From Alphaproteobacteria bacterium (GTDB lineage Bacteria; Pseudomonadota; Alphaproteobacteria; DSM-16000; Inquilinaceae), in the NCBI GenBank assembly GCA_028281265.1, contig JANQKE010000054.1:1-54516 (forward strand): a DNA stretch of 54,516 bases, in the 5' to 3' direction. Made by a program: the position numbers and the translations under genes. The notes beneath the pieces are model-generated. The model was not told where the DNA came from. It made no database searches and was given only the letters and a program-made list of their open reading frames with translations. Positions 7,153 through 15,310 of the stretch are shown piece after piece (the stretch's first letter is position 1; the number at the start of each line of letters is the position of its first letter).

Positions 7153-10100
7153 CCGACACCCCCTTGCGCCTGCCGACCGGCGGACTGATCGACCGCTCCG
7201 CCCCGGTGCGGATGACCGTCGACGGCCTGCCGGTCGAAGGCTTCGCCGGCGACACCCTGGCCTCGGCCCTGCTGGCCGCCGGCATCAAGCTGACCGGCCG
7301 CAGCTTCAAGTACCATCGGCCGCGCGGCACGCTGAGCGCGGGGCCGGAGGAACCCAACAGCCTGTTCACCATCGGCACCGGCGATCGGGCTACGCCCAAC
7401 GTCCGGGCGACCCTCGTGGAGGCGGCCGACGGGCTGGTAGCCGAGAGCCAGAACGCCTGGCCGTCCTTGGCCCTTGACGTCCAAGGCCTGCTGACGGCCC
7501 CGGCCGGCCGGTTCCTGTCGGCCGGGTTCTACTACAAGACGTTCATGGGCGGGCCCGGCTGGCGGGTGTGGGAGCCACTGATCCGCCGGGCGGCCGGTCT
7601 CGGCCCACCCCCGCAAGCGCCGGATCCGGACGCCTACGACCATCGCTACGACCATTGCGACCTGCTGGTCGTCGGCGGGGGAGCGGCCGGGCTGGCGGCA
7701 GCCTTGTCGGCTGCCGAGACCGGGGCCCGGGTCATCCTGTGCGATGAGCGGGCGCAGCTCGGCGGCCGTCTTCTGGCCGAGGGCGATCTTGCGATCGACG
7801 GCCGGCCGGCGCACCGGTGGACGGCGGAGGCAGCGGCCCTGCTCGACCGCGCGGACACCGTTACGGTCCTGCCGCGCACGACCGCCTTCGGCTTCTATGA
7901 CGACCGCCTGGTCGGTCTGCTGGAACGGGTCGCCGATCACGACCCGGCTCCGCCGCCCCATCGCCCCCGGTTGCGGCTGCGCCTGGTGCGGACCGGAGCG
8001 CTGGTGCTCGCCACCGGCGCGATCGAGCAGCCGGTCGTCTTCCCCGGCAACGACCGGCCCGGGGTGATGCTGGCGGGGGCGGTGCGCACCTATCTCCATC
8101 AATACGCCGTATTGGGTGGCCGGCGCGCGGTGATCGTCGCCGGCTGTGATGACGCTTACCGCACGGCCGTCAGCCTGGCCGATGCCGGGGCGGCGGTCGC
8201 CGCGGTGGTCGACCCGCGCGGCCGCCCCAACCCGGCCGTCGCCGGCCCGCTCGCCGACCGCGACATCCCGCTGTTCGCCGGCTGGCAGGTCCGCCGCACC
8301 ATCGGCGGGCAAGCCGTCCGGGCGGTGGAGATCGGGCGCGGCGACGCTGCGGAGGCGGTCGACGACGGCCCCGGGCGCCGGCGGATCGCCTGCGACCTCG
8401 TCGCCCTGTCGGCGGGTTGGGCGCCGGCGATCCACCTGACGAGCCATCTGGGCGTCAAGCCGCGCTGGGATGCGGGCCTGGGGACCTTCGTTGCCGGCGA
8501 TCAACCGCCGTGGCTTCAGCTCGCCGGTACGGCCGCCGGCCGGTGCAGACTGGCCGACGCGCTCGCCGGCGGGCGCGAGGCCGCCCGGCTGGCGCTGGAA
8601 GGCGCGGGCCGGGACATGGCCATCGGCTGGCTGCCGCCGCGGACGGCGGGACCGGCGGTCGACCCGCGCCAGCCCCTGGTTTCCCCCCTGCCGGTGCCGC
8701 TGCGCGGCAAGGCCTTCGTCGATTTTCAGAACGACGTGACCGTGGGCGACATCGGCCAGGCGGCCCGGGAAGGGTATGAGAGCGTCGAACATCTCAAGCG
8801 CTACACCACGCTCGGCATGGGCACCGACCAGGGCAAGACGGCCAATCCGATCGGCCTCACCCTGCTCGGCGCGCAGCTCGGCAAGGACCCCGCGGCGACC
8901 GGCATCACCACCTTCCGGCCACCCTATACGCCGGTGGAGGTCGGGGCCCTGGCCGGCCGCACCGCGGGCGCGCATTTCCGGCCCGAACGGTGGAGCCCGA
9001 TCCACCCCTGGCACGCCGCCGCCGGGGCGGTGATGACCGATGCGGGGCTGTGGAAACGCCCCTGGTACTACCCGCACGACGGTGACGATCTGGCGGCGGC
9101 CAGCCATCGCGAGGTGCGCGCGGTCCGTACCGGGGTGGGCCTGTGCGACGTCACCACCTTGGGCAAGATCGACATCCAGGGCCCCGATGCGGCCGAGCTG
9201 CTGAACCGGCTCTACATCAACGGCTGGTCGGCCTTGCCGGTCGGTCGCGCCCGCTACGGCGTCATGCTGCGGGAGGACGGGCTGGTCTGGGATGACGGCA
9301 CGACCACCCGGCTGGGTGACCAGCACTATCTGATGACCACGACGACGGCCCATGCGGTGCCGGTGATGAGCTGGCTTGACTACGCCTGCCAGGTGCTGTG
9401 GCCGGAGCTGCAGGTCCACGTCACCTCCGTCACCGAAAGCTGGGCGGCGATCGCGGTGGCCGGGCCGAAGAGCCGCCGCCTGCTGGCCCGGGTGGTGGAC
9501 GGCCTGGACCTGTCGACCCGGGCCTTCCCGTTCATGGCGGCGGGCGTCTGCCGCGTCGCCGGCGTGCCGGCGCGGCTGTTCCGCATCTCCTTTTCCGGGG
9601 AGCTCGCCTATGAGGTCGCCGTGCCGTCCACCGAGGGTTTACGGGTGTGGGAGGCGCTGATGGCCGCCGGCGCCGCAGACGGGGCCGTGGCCTACGGCCT
9701 GGAGGCGCTGGCCATCATGCGCATCGAAAAGGGCCATGTGGCGGGACCGGAGCTGAACGGCCGGACCACGGCCGACGATCTCGGCCTGGGCCGCCTGATG
9801 TCGGGCAAGAAGGATTTCGTCGGCCGCTGGCTGGCCGGCCGCGCCGCCTTCACCGACCCCGGCCGGCCGAAGCTGGTCGGCCTCACGCCGGTGGACGGCC
9901 GGACCCCGATCCCGGCCGGCGCCCATCTGGTCGACGATCCTCGGGCGCCGCCGCCGATCCCGTCTCTGGGCCCGGTCACGTCGGTCTGCACCTCACCGAC
10001 CCTGGGGCACCCGATCGCGCTCGGCTTTCTGGAGCGCGGGCGGGATCGGATGGGACATCGGCTGCACGCCCATGATCCGCTGCGGGGACGCACGGTCGCG

Positions 10101-10157
10101 GTCGAGATCGTCTCGCCGCATTTCTACGATCCGGCCGGGGAGCGTATGCGTGTCTGA
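7149..10157 (+). CDS. soxA: Sarcosine oxidase alpha subunit SoxA
   Basis: Large subunit (1002 residues) that binds NAD+ and tetrahydrofolate and receives the methylene group from the beta subunit. Domains in order: a 2Fe-2S-like fold without cluster cysteines (~10-100, GRSFKYHRPRG); a dinucleotide-binding domain with VVGGGAAGLAAALSAAETG near 175; a second nucleotide segment with LATGAIEQPVVFPGNDRPG; a short FCDC-like bridge (TVGDIGQAAREGYESVEHLKR); and a C-terminal aminomethyltransferase (GCV_T) module from ~600 that binds THF. It is coupled to soxD by an ATGA overlap and overlaps soxG by eight bases. Confidence 0.96.
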   Translation: MTDTPLRLPTGGLIDRSAPVRMTVDGLPVEGFAGDTLASALLAAGIKLTGRSFKYHRPRGTLSAGPEEPNSLFTIGTGDRATPNVRATLVEAADGLVAESQNAWPSLALDVQGLLTAPAGRFLSAGFYYKTFMGGPGWRVWEPLIRRAAGLGPPPQAPDPDAYDHRYDHCDLLVVGGGAAGLAAALSAAETGARVILCDERAQLGGRLLAEGDLAIDGRPAHRWTAEAAALLDRADTVTVLPRTTAFGFYDDRLVGLLERVADHDPAPPPHRPRLRLRLVRTGALVLATGAIEQPVVFPGNDRPGVMLAGAVRTYLHQYAVLGGRRAVIVAGCDDAYRTAVSLADAGAAVAAVVDPRGRPNPAVAGPLADRDIPLFAGWQVRRTIGGQAVRAVEIGRGDAAEAVDDGPGRRRIACDLVALSAGWAPAIHLTSHLGVKPRWDAGLGTFVAGDQPPWLQLAGTAAGRCRLADALAGGREAARLALEGAGRDMAIGWLPPRTAGPAVDPRQPLVSPLPVPLRGKAFVDFQNDVTVGDIGQAAREGYESVEHLKRYTTLGMGTDQGKTANPIGLTLLGAQLGKDPAATGITTFRPPYTPVEVGALAGRTAGAHFRPERWSPIHPWHAAAGAVMTDAGLWKRPWYYPHDGDDLAAASHREVRAVRTGVGLCDVTTLGKIDIQGPDAAELLNRLYINGWSALPVGRARYGVMLREDGLVWDDGTTTRLGDQHYLMTTTTAHAVPVMSWLDYACQVLWPELQVHVTSVTESWAAIAVAGPKSRRLLARVVDGLDLSTRAFPFMAAGVCRVAGVPARLFRISFSGELAYEVAVPSTEGLRVWEALMAAGAADGAVAYGLEALAIMRIEKGHVAGPELNGRTTADDLGLGRLMSGKKDFVGRWLAGRAAFTDPGRPKLVGLTPVDGRTPIPAGAHLVDDPRAPPPIPSLGPVTSVCTSPTLGHPIALGFLERGRDRMGHRLHAHDPLRGRTVAVEIVSPHFYDPAGERMRV

Positions 10158-10773
10158 TCCGCTGATCGACCCCACGGCGATCCATCCCGCCACCGGCCTG
10201 CCGGTCGGCACCGTCACCCTGGGCCCCACCCCGGCGCAGGTGACCCTGGCCGATGGCGGACCGCAGCGGATCGTCCAGATCGCAGCCTGGCCCGATACGG
10301 CGGCGGCGGTATCCCGCCGGTTGCGCGAGGCCGTGGGCGTCGCCCCACCGGCGCTCGCCAACCGGTGGACCGGATTCGGGGATGGGGTGCGGCTGATCTG
10401 GAACGGGCCGTACCGCTGGTGGCTGGTCGGCACCGACCCGGCCCGGACGGACGCCGTCATGGCCGCCCTGCCGCCCGACCAGGCCGCCGTGACCGAACAG
10501 GGGGCAGGTCGATCGGTGTTGCGGGCGACGGGACCGAATGTCCGGGACCTGCTGGCGAAGCTCTGCCCTCTCGACCTCCATCCCGGCGTGTTCCCGGCCG
10601 ATGGTGCTGCGGGCACGGTGGTGCACCACGTCTCCGTCCGGCTCGTCACCGCCGAGACCGGACAGGCGGTCGAGCTTTGGCTGCCCCGCAGCTCTGCCCC
10701 GTCGACACTCGCGGTGCTGCTCCGGGCCGGGGCGGAGTACGGGGTCACCTACGCACCCCTTTCGTCTTTCTGA
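10150..10773 (+). CDS. soxG: Sarcosine oxidase gamma subunit SoxG
   Basis: Fourth subunit of the sarcosine oxidase complex, structurally a degenerate aminomethyltransferase-like fold that supports assembly. The best start is the GTG giving [13 protein letters not shown], which overlaps the end of soxA by eight bases and yields 207 residues. The ATG-initiated longer frame would reach 78 bases into soxA. Recognisable segments are the [18 protein letters not shown] region, [11 protein letters not shown] and [30 protein letters not shown]. The gap to the next frame is 30 bases, so the operon continues. Confidence 0.9.
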   Translation: MSDPLIDPTAIHPATGLPVGTVTLGPTPAQVTLADGGPQRIVQIAAWPDTAAAVSRRLREAVGVAPPALANRWTGFGDGVRLIWNGPYRWWLVGTDPARTDAVMAALPPDQAAVTEQGAGRSVLRATGPNVRDLLAKLCPLDLHPGVFPADGAAGTVVHHVSVRLVTAETGQAVELWLPRSSAPSTLAVLLRAGAEYGVTYAPLSSF

Positions 10774-10803
10774 ACCGATCACCCTCCACAGACCTCCGTT
10801 GCC

Positions 10804-11079
10804 ATGATCGCACCGCCTCCCCGCTTCATCCCGACCCTCGACGGCGAGGATCGGCCCGGCATCGTCGCCGCGATCACCGGCATGCCGGCCGAGATGGGCT
10901 CTGCCGTCGAGGAAAGCGCCTGGTACGGCGACCCGGTCGGCGGGTGGTTCCGCATGCGGATCGCCTTCGGCTCCCTCGACGGGCGGGACGTCGAAGCCCG
11001 GATGCAGGCCCGGGCGGTCAAGGTCCCTCTCGGACGGCGGGTGCCGCTCGACGGGCACCGGACGGTGGCGTTCCGATGA
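10804..11079 (+). pseudogene. purU: purU remnant with large in-frame internal deletion
   Basis: Formyltetrahydrofolate deformylase (PurU) is commonly encoded at the end of soxBDAG operons and is normally about 285 residues. Here only 91 residues remain. Residues 1-~58 match the N-terminal ACT domain ([29 protein letters not shown]). Residues ~60-91 ([14 protein letters not shown], then [14 protein letters not shown]) resemble the extreme C-terminal tail of the family. The central formyl-hydrolase domain of roughly 190-200 residues is missing, yet the frame is open and the ATGA overlap with folD is preserved. It cannot be an active hydrolase; it may persist for coupling or as a tiny ACT protein. 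Confidence 0.8.
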
Positions 11080-11981
11080 CCGCCGACCTGATCGACGGCA
11101 AGGCGCTGGCGGCCGACTTGCGGGCCCGTGTGGCGGACGCCGCCGCGGCGTTCGAGACCGCCTGCGGACGCAAGCCCTGTTTGCGCGTGCTGCTGGTCGG
11201 GGATCACCCCGCCTCGCAGGCCTATGTGCGATCCAAGGAACGGGCGGCGCACCGCTCGGGCCTCGACAGCACGGTCGAGCGGCTCTCGGCGGAGACCGGC
11301 CAAGCTGCCCTGCTGGCCCGGATCGCCGCGCTCAATGCCGATGGGGGTGTCGACGGCATCCTGGTCCAGCTTCCGCTGCCCGCCCGGATCGACCCCGAAG
11401 CGGTCATCGCCGCCATCGATCCGGCCAAGGACGTCGACGGCTTCCACCCGGTCAATGCCGGCCGGCTGATGACGGGACTGGGCACGCCGCTGGTGCCGTG
11501 CACGCCCTATGGCTGTCTGCTGCTGATCCGCAAGGCGCTCGGAACGGCGTCTCTGGCCGGCAGGACGGCCTTTGTCCTCGGCCGCTCCAACATCGTCGGC
11601 AAGCCGCTCGCCCTGCTGCTGCTGGCGGCCGACGCCACAGTGACCATCGGCCACAGCCGTACGGCGGACCCGGCCTGCCTGGCACGGCGGGCCGACATCC
11701 TGGTAGCCGCCGCCGGCCGCCCCCACCTGGTCGGCGCGGATTGGGTGAAACCGGGGGCGGTGATCATCGATGTCGGCATCAACCGGATACCGACCGAAGA
11801 CGGCAAGGGCAGGCTGGTCGGCGATGTCGACATCGCGTCGGTCCGACCGATCGCCGGGTCGGTCACCCCGGTGCCGGGCGGCGTCGGCCCGATGACCATT
11901 GCGGTGCTGTTGCGCAACACCGTGCTGGCCGCCGCGGCCCGGAACGGCGTGTCGATCGCCGACCCGGCCGAGGGGCTGTGA
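11076..11981 (+). CDS. folD: Bifunctional methylene-THF dehydrogenase/methenyl-THF cyclohydrolase FolD
   Basis: Cytoplasmic one-carbon enzyme converting 5,10-methylene-THF to 10-formyl-THF with NADP+. The 301-residue protein carries the catalytic YVRSKERA (Tyr50, Lys54), VQLPLP with Gln98, [13 protein letters not shown] with Asp121, the nucleotide-binding [15 protein letters not shown], and the C-terminal [15 protein letters not shown]. It overlaps the purU remnant by ATGA and ends the sarcosine operon. This fits its job: it oxidises the methylene-THF made by SoxBDAG. Downstream it converges with a methyltransferase gene after nine bases. Confidence 0.96.
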   Translation: MTADLIDGKALAADLRARVADAAAAFETACGRKPCLRVLLVGDHPASQAYVRSKERAAHRSGLDSTVERLSAETGQAALLARIAALNADGGVDGILVQLPLPARIDPEAVIAAIDPAKDVDGFHPVNAGRLMTGLGTPLVPCTPYGCLLLIRKALGTASLAGRTAFVLGRSNIVGKPLALLLLAADATVTIGHSRTADPACLARRADILVAAAGRPHLVGADWVKPGAVIIDVGINRIPTEDGKGRLVGDVDIASVRPIAGSVTPVPGGVGPMTIAVLLRNTVLAAAARNGVSIADPAEGL

Positions 11982-11990
11982 CCGGCTGCC

Positions 11991-12977
11991 CTATTCCCCC
12001 ATGAACAGGGCGTGGAAGCGGTAGACCCGCAGGGCACCGGCCTGCAGGGCGGCCACCCGGCGCATCCACAGTTCGGCCTCCCGGATCAGTACCTCCTGGG
12101 TCTCGGGATCGGCGCGCTTCTCCTTGGGGATCTTGTCCTTCATGTCGGCCCAGCTCTGCTGGATCAGCGTCCGGGTCTGATCGCTGACATCCTCGCAGAT
12201 CCGGACATCGAACGACAGCTTCGCCAGAGTCTGCTTGTAGCGGGTCACGCTCCAGGGCACCGGGCGGACCGGTTCCTTGTCGACCCAGCCGGCCAGGCCC
12301 GGGTCGGGCCGTTCGTCGTTGGCGACGACGTAGTCGGTGAACAGGATCTGCCCGCGCGGCTTCATCGCGGTGCGGACGGCGTCGAGCAGCCCGTCCTTGT
12401 CCTTGACGGTGAAGAAATGCTCCTTGGCGACGATGGCGTCGAAGCGCTTGGTAAAGGCGGGCTGCTCGGGATCGTAATGGTGGATGGGCGCGCGCCGCTC
12501 CATCCCGGCCCTTTTGGACCGTTGCATCCCCTCGACCGTCAGCAACCTGTCGGACTCGAGCCCGCTGATCCACGCACCGGTGGCCTTGGCCATGTGGCGG
12601 GTGATCCCGCCGAGGCCGGCACCGAGTTCGAGCACGCTCATACTCTCGTTGAGCCCAAGCGGCTTGATCATCACGGGGATGTTCTCGTCTCCGCCCGGCA
12701 GGTGGAAACCCGCTCCCCAGACCATCTCGACGATTTCGATCCGGGTCGCCGACCACAGGTCGAACCGGCTGGCCAGGACCGAGTCCGGTGCGATCTCCTC
12801 GCCTTCGGGCTCGCTCTCGCCTGGCAAGTGATCCGGCAGGGCCTTGAGGTCGCGCCCCTCCCACCAGGCCCGCAATCGGGTCTTCCAGGGAACCGAAATC
12901 TTGTCGGGGGCTTGGCTGGGCACGGCCGGCAGCATGCTGTCACGATCGGAGAAGAGGCACCCGGCCTCGGCAACCAT
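11991..12977 (-). CDS. SAM-dependent methyltransferase, function unknown
   Basis: A 328-residue class I methyltransferase. Motif I is VLELGAGLGGITRHMAKATG at ~115-134, followed by an acidic motif II (ISGLESDRLL) and a post-motif region FDAIVAKEHFF and GQILFTDYVVANDERPDPGL. An N-terminal extension of about 60 residues and a C-terminal helical region (QEVLIREAELWMRRVAALQAG) flank the Rossmann fold. The order of motifs resembles small-molecule methyltransferases rather than RNA or protein enzymes, but the substrate is unclear. It is transcribed towards folD and away from the LuxR gene; two dyad operator-like sites lie in the divergent upstream region. Confidence 0.75.
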   Translation of the reverse strand: MVAEAGCLFSDRDSMLPAVPSQAPDKISVPWKTRLRAWWEGRDLKALPDHLPGESEPEGEEIAPDSVLASRFDLWSATRIEIVEMVWGAGFHLPGGDENIPVMIKPLGLNESMSVLELGAGLGGITRHMAKATGAWISGLESDRLLTVEGMQRSKRAGMERRAPIHHYDPEQPAFTKRFDAIVAKEHFFTVKDKDGLLDAVRTAMKPRGQILFTDYVVANDERPDPGLAGWVDKEPVRPVPWSVTRYKQTLAKLSFDVRICEDVSDQTRTLIQQSWADMKDKIPKEKRADPETQEVLIREAELWMRRVAALQAGALRVYRFHALFMGE

Positions 12978-13331
12978 CTTAGGCCGAGACTTCTTGCGTC
13001 TTGGTTAACGCCGTTCACGGACCCTTGCGTTCGGCATCCACAATCGCCGGCTGTGACGGCCGTCACGGTGTCGTCCGACACCGGTTTGCAGAATGCAATT
13101 CAATCCGGGGCGGACTCGCGGTTTGCGACTCTATCCGGATGGGTATGGCCGTCCCGCTACCTCCCCTATCCGTTCGCACATGGCTATGAAGTCTTTCAAA
13201 TTCAGCACGTTATGTGCCGGTCGGGCGCTGCCGCTCCGATGTGGTCCCCTGCTTGCTGTCCAGGGCGGTGCGAGGCGATGACGGATCCGTCCCCTCGCGG
13301 CCCGCAACCGCCAGCGCAAGGGGGACAACCC
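12978..13331. other. Divergent control region between methyltransferase and LuxR genes
   Basis: About 350 bases. It contains the tandem dyads at 13053-13081 and no convincing gene. Open frames crossing it lack family similarity and a good ribosome site. An alternative in-frame start of the LuxR gene at 13278 lies inside it. Confidence 0.5.
13053..13081. promoter_or_regulatory. Tandem pair of matching 14-bp dyad operators
   Basis: GTGACGGCCGTCAC at 13053-13066 is a perfect palindrome. GTGTCGTCCGACAC at 13068-13081 has six-base perfect arms around TC. Both fit GTG[A/T]CG[G/T]CCG[T/A]CAC, and their centres are 15 bp apart. Two matching sites in a divergent intergenic region suggest a specific dimeric regulator. 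The adjacent LuxR protein is an obvious candidate, but this is inference. Confidence 0.6.
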
Positions 13332-14051
13332 ATGCTGCACGCCAACACCGTCATCCCGGCTCCCAGAGCCGACCGCCGCGGCAGTACCGCATTCGATCAA
13401 CGGCCCGGAGCGATCGCGCAGCGCCGCGTCGCCGTCGTTTCCGGCCGGCCCGCCTCGACCGACCGGATCACCTGGGAGATCCGGCGCCACCTCAACCACA
13501 CCGCCGTCACCGTCATGACGGGTCTGGAACGGCTGTGGGCGACCGCTGCCAGCGACCATCACGGCTTCGATCTGGTGTTGATCGACGCGACCCTGCCGGG
13601 CTTCGATCCGATCGCGACCCTGGGTCGGCTGCGCCACGAGATGCCGGACGCCATCATCATCGTCCTGGTCCACGCCACGACCCGCGACCATGTGGTCCGT
13701 CTGCTGCAATGCGGTGCGAGTGCGGTCATCCCCCTCAGCCTGCGCGACCGCGGGTTTCACGCAGCCATCGATCTGGCGATGGCGGGGGAGCGCTTCGCCC
13801 CGGCGGAACTGCTCGTCGACCTCGACCGCACCGACAGCATCGGCGAAGGCGAAAGCGAAATCACCCTGTCCCCGCGGGAGATGGAAGTGGCCAGCTATCT
13901 CGCCCAAGGGCTGTCCAACAAGGAGATCGCCCGCCGCCTCGGCCTGCAGGAAGTGACCATCAAGGTCTACGCGACCGCGATCTTCCGCAAGCTCGGCGTC
14001 CGCAACCGCACCCAGGCAGCGGCCCGTCTGCTCGCCGAAGGGATCGTCTGA
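13332..14051 (+). CDS. LuxR-family response regulator with degenerate receiver
   Basis: A 239-residue DNA-binding regulator. Residues ~32-155 form a receiver-like fold with the phosphoacceptor-like Asp85 in LVLIDATLPG. The acidic pair expected after the first strand is replaced by SG, and the usual Lys-Pro by Pro-Leu-Ser, so normal phosphorylation is doubtful. Residues ~178-235 are a LuxR helix-turn-helix (LSPREMEVASYLAQGLSNKE, VTIKVYATAIFRKLGVRNRT). The chosen ATG has AAGGGGGA just upstream; an alternative ATG at 13278 would add 18 residues. No histidine kinase is adjacent. An intrinsic terminator follows. Confidence 0.85.
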   Translation: MLHANTVIPAPRADRRGSTAFDQRPGAIAQRRVAVVSGRPASTDRITWEIRRHLNHTAVTVMTGLERLWATAASDHHGFDLVLIDATLPGFDPIATLGRLRHEMPDAIIIVLVHATTRDHVVRLLQCGASAVIPLSLRDRGFHAAIDLAMAGERFAPAELLVDLDRTDSIGEGESEITLSPREMEVASYLAQGLSNKEIARRLGLQEVTIKVYATAIFRKLGVRNRTQAAARLLAEGIV

Positions 14052-14150
14052 CCGGTCGTCCCGGCCGGCGGGATATGGGCCGCGATCCCGCCGGTCTTGC
14101 CTCTCGCCCGTTTTCGTCACCGGACGACGGCGAGCCCTCAGGCCGATTCC

Positions 14151-14179
14151 AAGGCGGCTGGAGCCGCCTTTCCCTTTTC
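14151..14179 (+). terminator. Intrinsic terminator of the LuxR gene
   Basis: A perfect 9-bp GC-rich stem (AAGGCGGCT/AGCCGCCTT) with a two-base apex region is followed by TCCCTTTTC. It lies 100 bases after the LuxR stop codon and just before the end of the convergent FAH gene. Confidence 0.75.
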
Positions 14180-14186
14180 AGCCGGA

Positions 14187-15032
14187 TCAGGCGTCGGCGA
14201 CGACGTCCTGCCGCTGGGTGCCCAGGCCTTCGATGCCCAGGGTCACGACGTGACCGGGCTTCAGATAGGCCGGGGGATCGAGGCCCATGCCCACCCCCGG
14301 CGGTGTCCCGGTCGAGATGATGTCGCCCGGCTGCAGGGACATGAACTCGCTGAGATGCGCGATCAGCCGCGCCACCCCATACACCATCGTCCGCGTGTTG
14401 CCGTCCTGGTAGCGATGGCCGTCGACCTCCAGCCACATCGCCAGATCGTGGGGGTCGTCGATCTCGTCCGGCGTGACCAGCCAGGGTCCGATCGGGCCGA
14501 AATTGTCGGCTGACTTGCCTTTCACCCACTGGCCGACGCGGTTCATCTGGAAGTCCCGCTCGGACACGTCGTTGACGACGCAGTACCCGGCGACATGGTC
14601 GAGCGCCGCGTCCTCGGCGATGTATTTGCCCGGCTTGCCGACGACGACGCCGAGTTCGACTTCCCAATCGGTCTTGGTCGATCCGCGGGGGATCAGGATC
14701 GGATCGTTCGGCCCGCAGATCGCACTGGTCGCCTTCATGAAGATCAGCGGTTCCGGGGGCACGGGATTGCCGGTCTCCGCCGCATGGTCGGAATAGTTGA
14801 GACCGATGCAGACGAACTTGCCGACCCCGGCCACACACGGGCCCAGCCGCGGCTCCCCCGGAACCCTCGGCAGGGTCATCGGGTCGATGGCCGCCACCGC
14901 CGCCAGGCCCGCCGGCGTCAGCACGGCGTCCGAGAGATCGCCGACCACGCCCGACAAGTCCCGGACCGTCCTGTCAGCCGCCAGCAGGCCCGGCTTCTCC
15001 TGACCCGCGGGGCCATAGCGCAACAGCTTCAT
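14187..15032 (-). CDS. Fumarylacetoacetate hydrolase (FAH) family protein
   Basis: Metal-dependent hydrolase, isomerase or decarboxylase of the FAH superfamily, whose members cleave or isomerise beta-keto acids from aromatic or sugar-acid catabolism. The 281-residue protein starts at MKLLRYGPAGQEKPG, a typical family beginning; a longer upstream frame adds non-conserved sequence. Landmarks are FVCIGLNYSDHAAE, DWEVELGVVVGK (metal Glu ligands), GYCVVNDVSERDFQ, GKSADNFGPIGPW and ISTGTPPGVGMG. The length fits YcgM/ureidoglycolate lyase-like members. Its substrate is not defined by context; the neighbouring aminotransferase is separated by a family B repeat. Confidence 0.88.
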   Translation of the reverse strand: MKLLRYGPAGQEKPGLLAADRTVRDLSGVVGDLSDAVLTPAGLAAVAAIDPMTLPRVPGEPRLGPCVAGVGKFVCIGLNYSDHAAETGNPVPPEPLIFMKATSAICGPNDPILIPRGSTKTDWEVELGVVVGKPGKYIAEDAALDHVAGYCVVNDVSERDFQMNRVGQWVKGKSADNFGPIGPWLVTPDEIDDPHDLAMWLEVDGHRYQDGNTRTMVYGVARLIAHLSEFMSLQPGDIISTGTPPGVGMGLDPPAYLKPGHVVTLGIEGLGTQRQDVVADA

Positions 15033-15111
15033 CCTTCGTCCCAATTCGCTTCGGCAGACAAAGGCCGGCTGGGCACAAGCCAGCCGGCCGCATAGACCGC
15101 AATCACCCTGA

Positions 15112-15238
15112 AGCGGGATGGCGCCGGGGCGATCGCGTTCGCGATCGCGCGTGACGTCCGGCATCCCGCTCCGCCTCTCGCCTTTGACAGCAGGATTGAG
15201 ACAGAAGGGCAAGTCACCCTCATGTCATCTTGCCCTGG
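15112..15238 (+). repeat. Family B palindromic repeat, copy B2
   Basis: Forward copy between the FAH and aminotransferase genes. Outer arms AGCGGGATGGCG and CATCCCGCT enclose an inner GCGATCGCG/CGCGATCGC stem-loop and CGTGACGTCCG. After a variable spacer, the 3' part carries TCACCCTCATGTCATCTTGCCC, with GGGCAAG pairing to CTTGCCC. In this copy the ACATGAGGGT arm has been replaced, leaving only its partner. Confidence 0.75.
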
Positions 15239-15310
15239 TCCAGGGGCGGCCCCACCGCCGGACGGGCGCCAAGGCGGCCATGATCGATGGTGGCAGGCCG
15301 ACAGGCCGCG

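Noticed and set aside
7011-9419. 802-residue open frame on the minus strand opposite soxA
   Set aside because: It is rich in Arg/Gly/Gln/Asp with no domain pattern; it mirrors the GC-biased codons of soxA, which has clear family motifs throughout.
12012-13331. Upstream extension of the LuxR gene frame to 12012
   Set aside because: It runs antisense through the methyltransferase gene; conserved regulator sequence begins only after 13332, where a good ribosome site is present.
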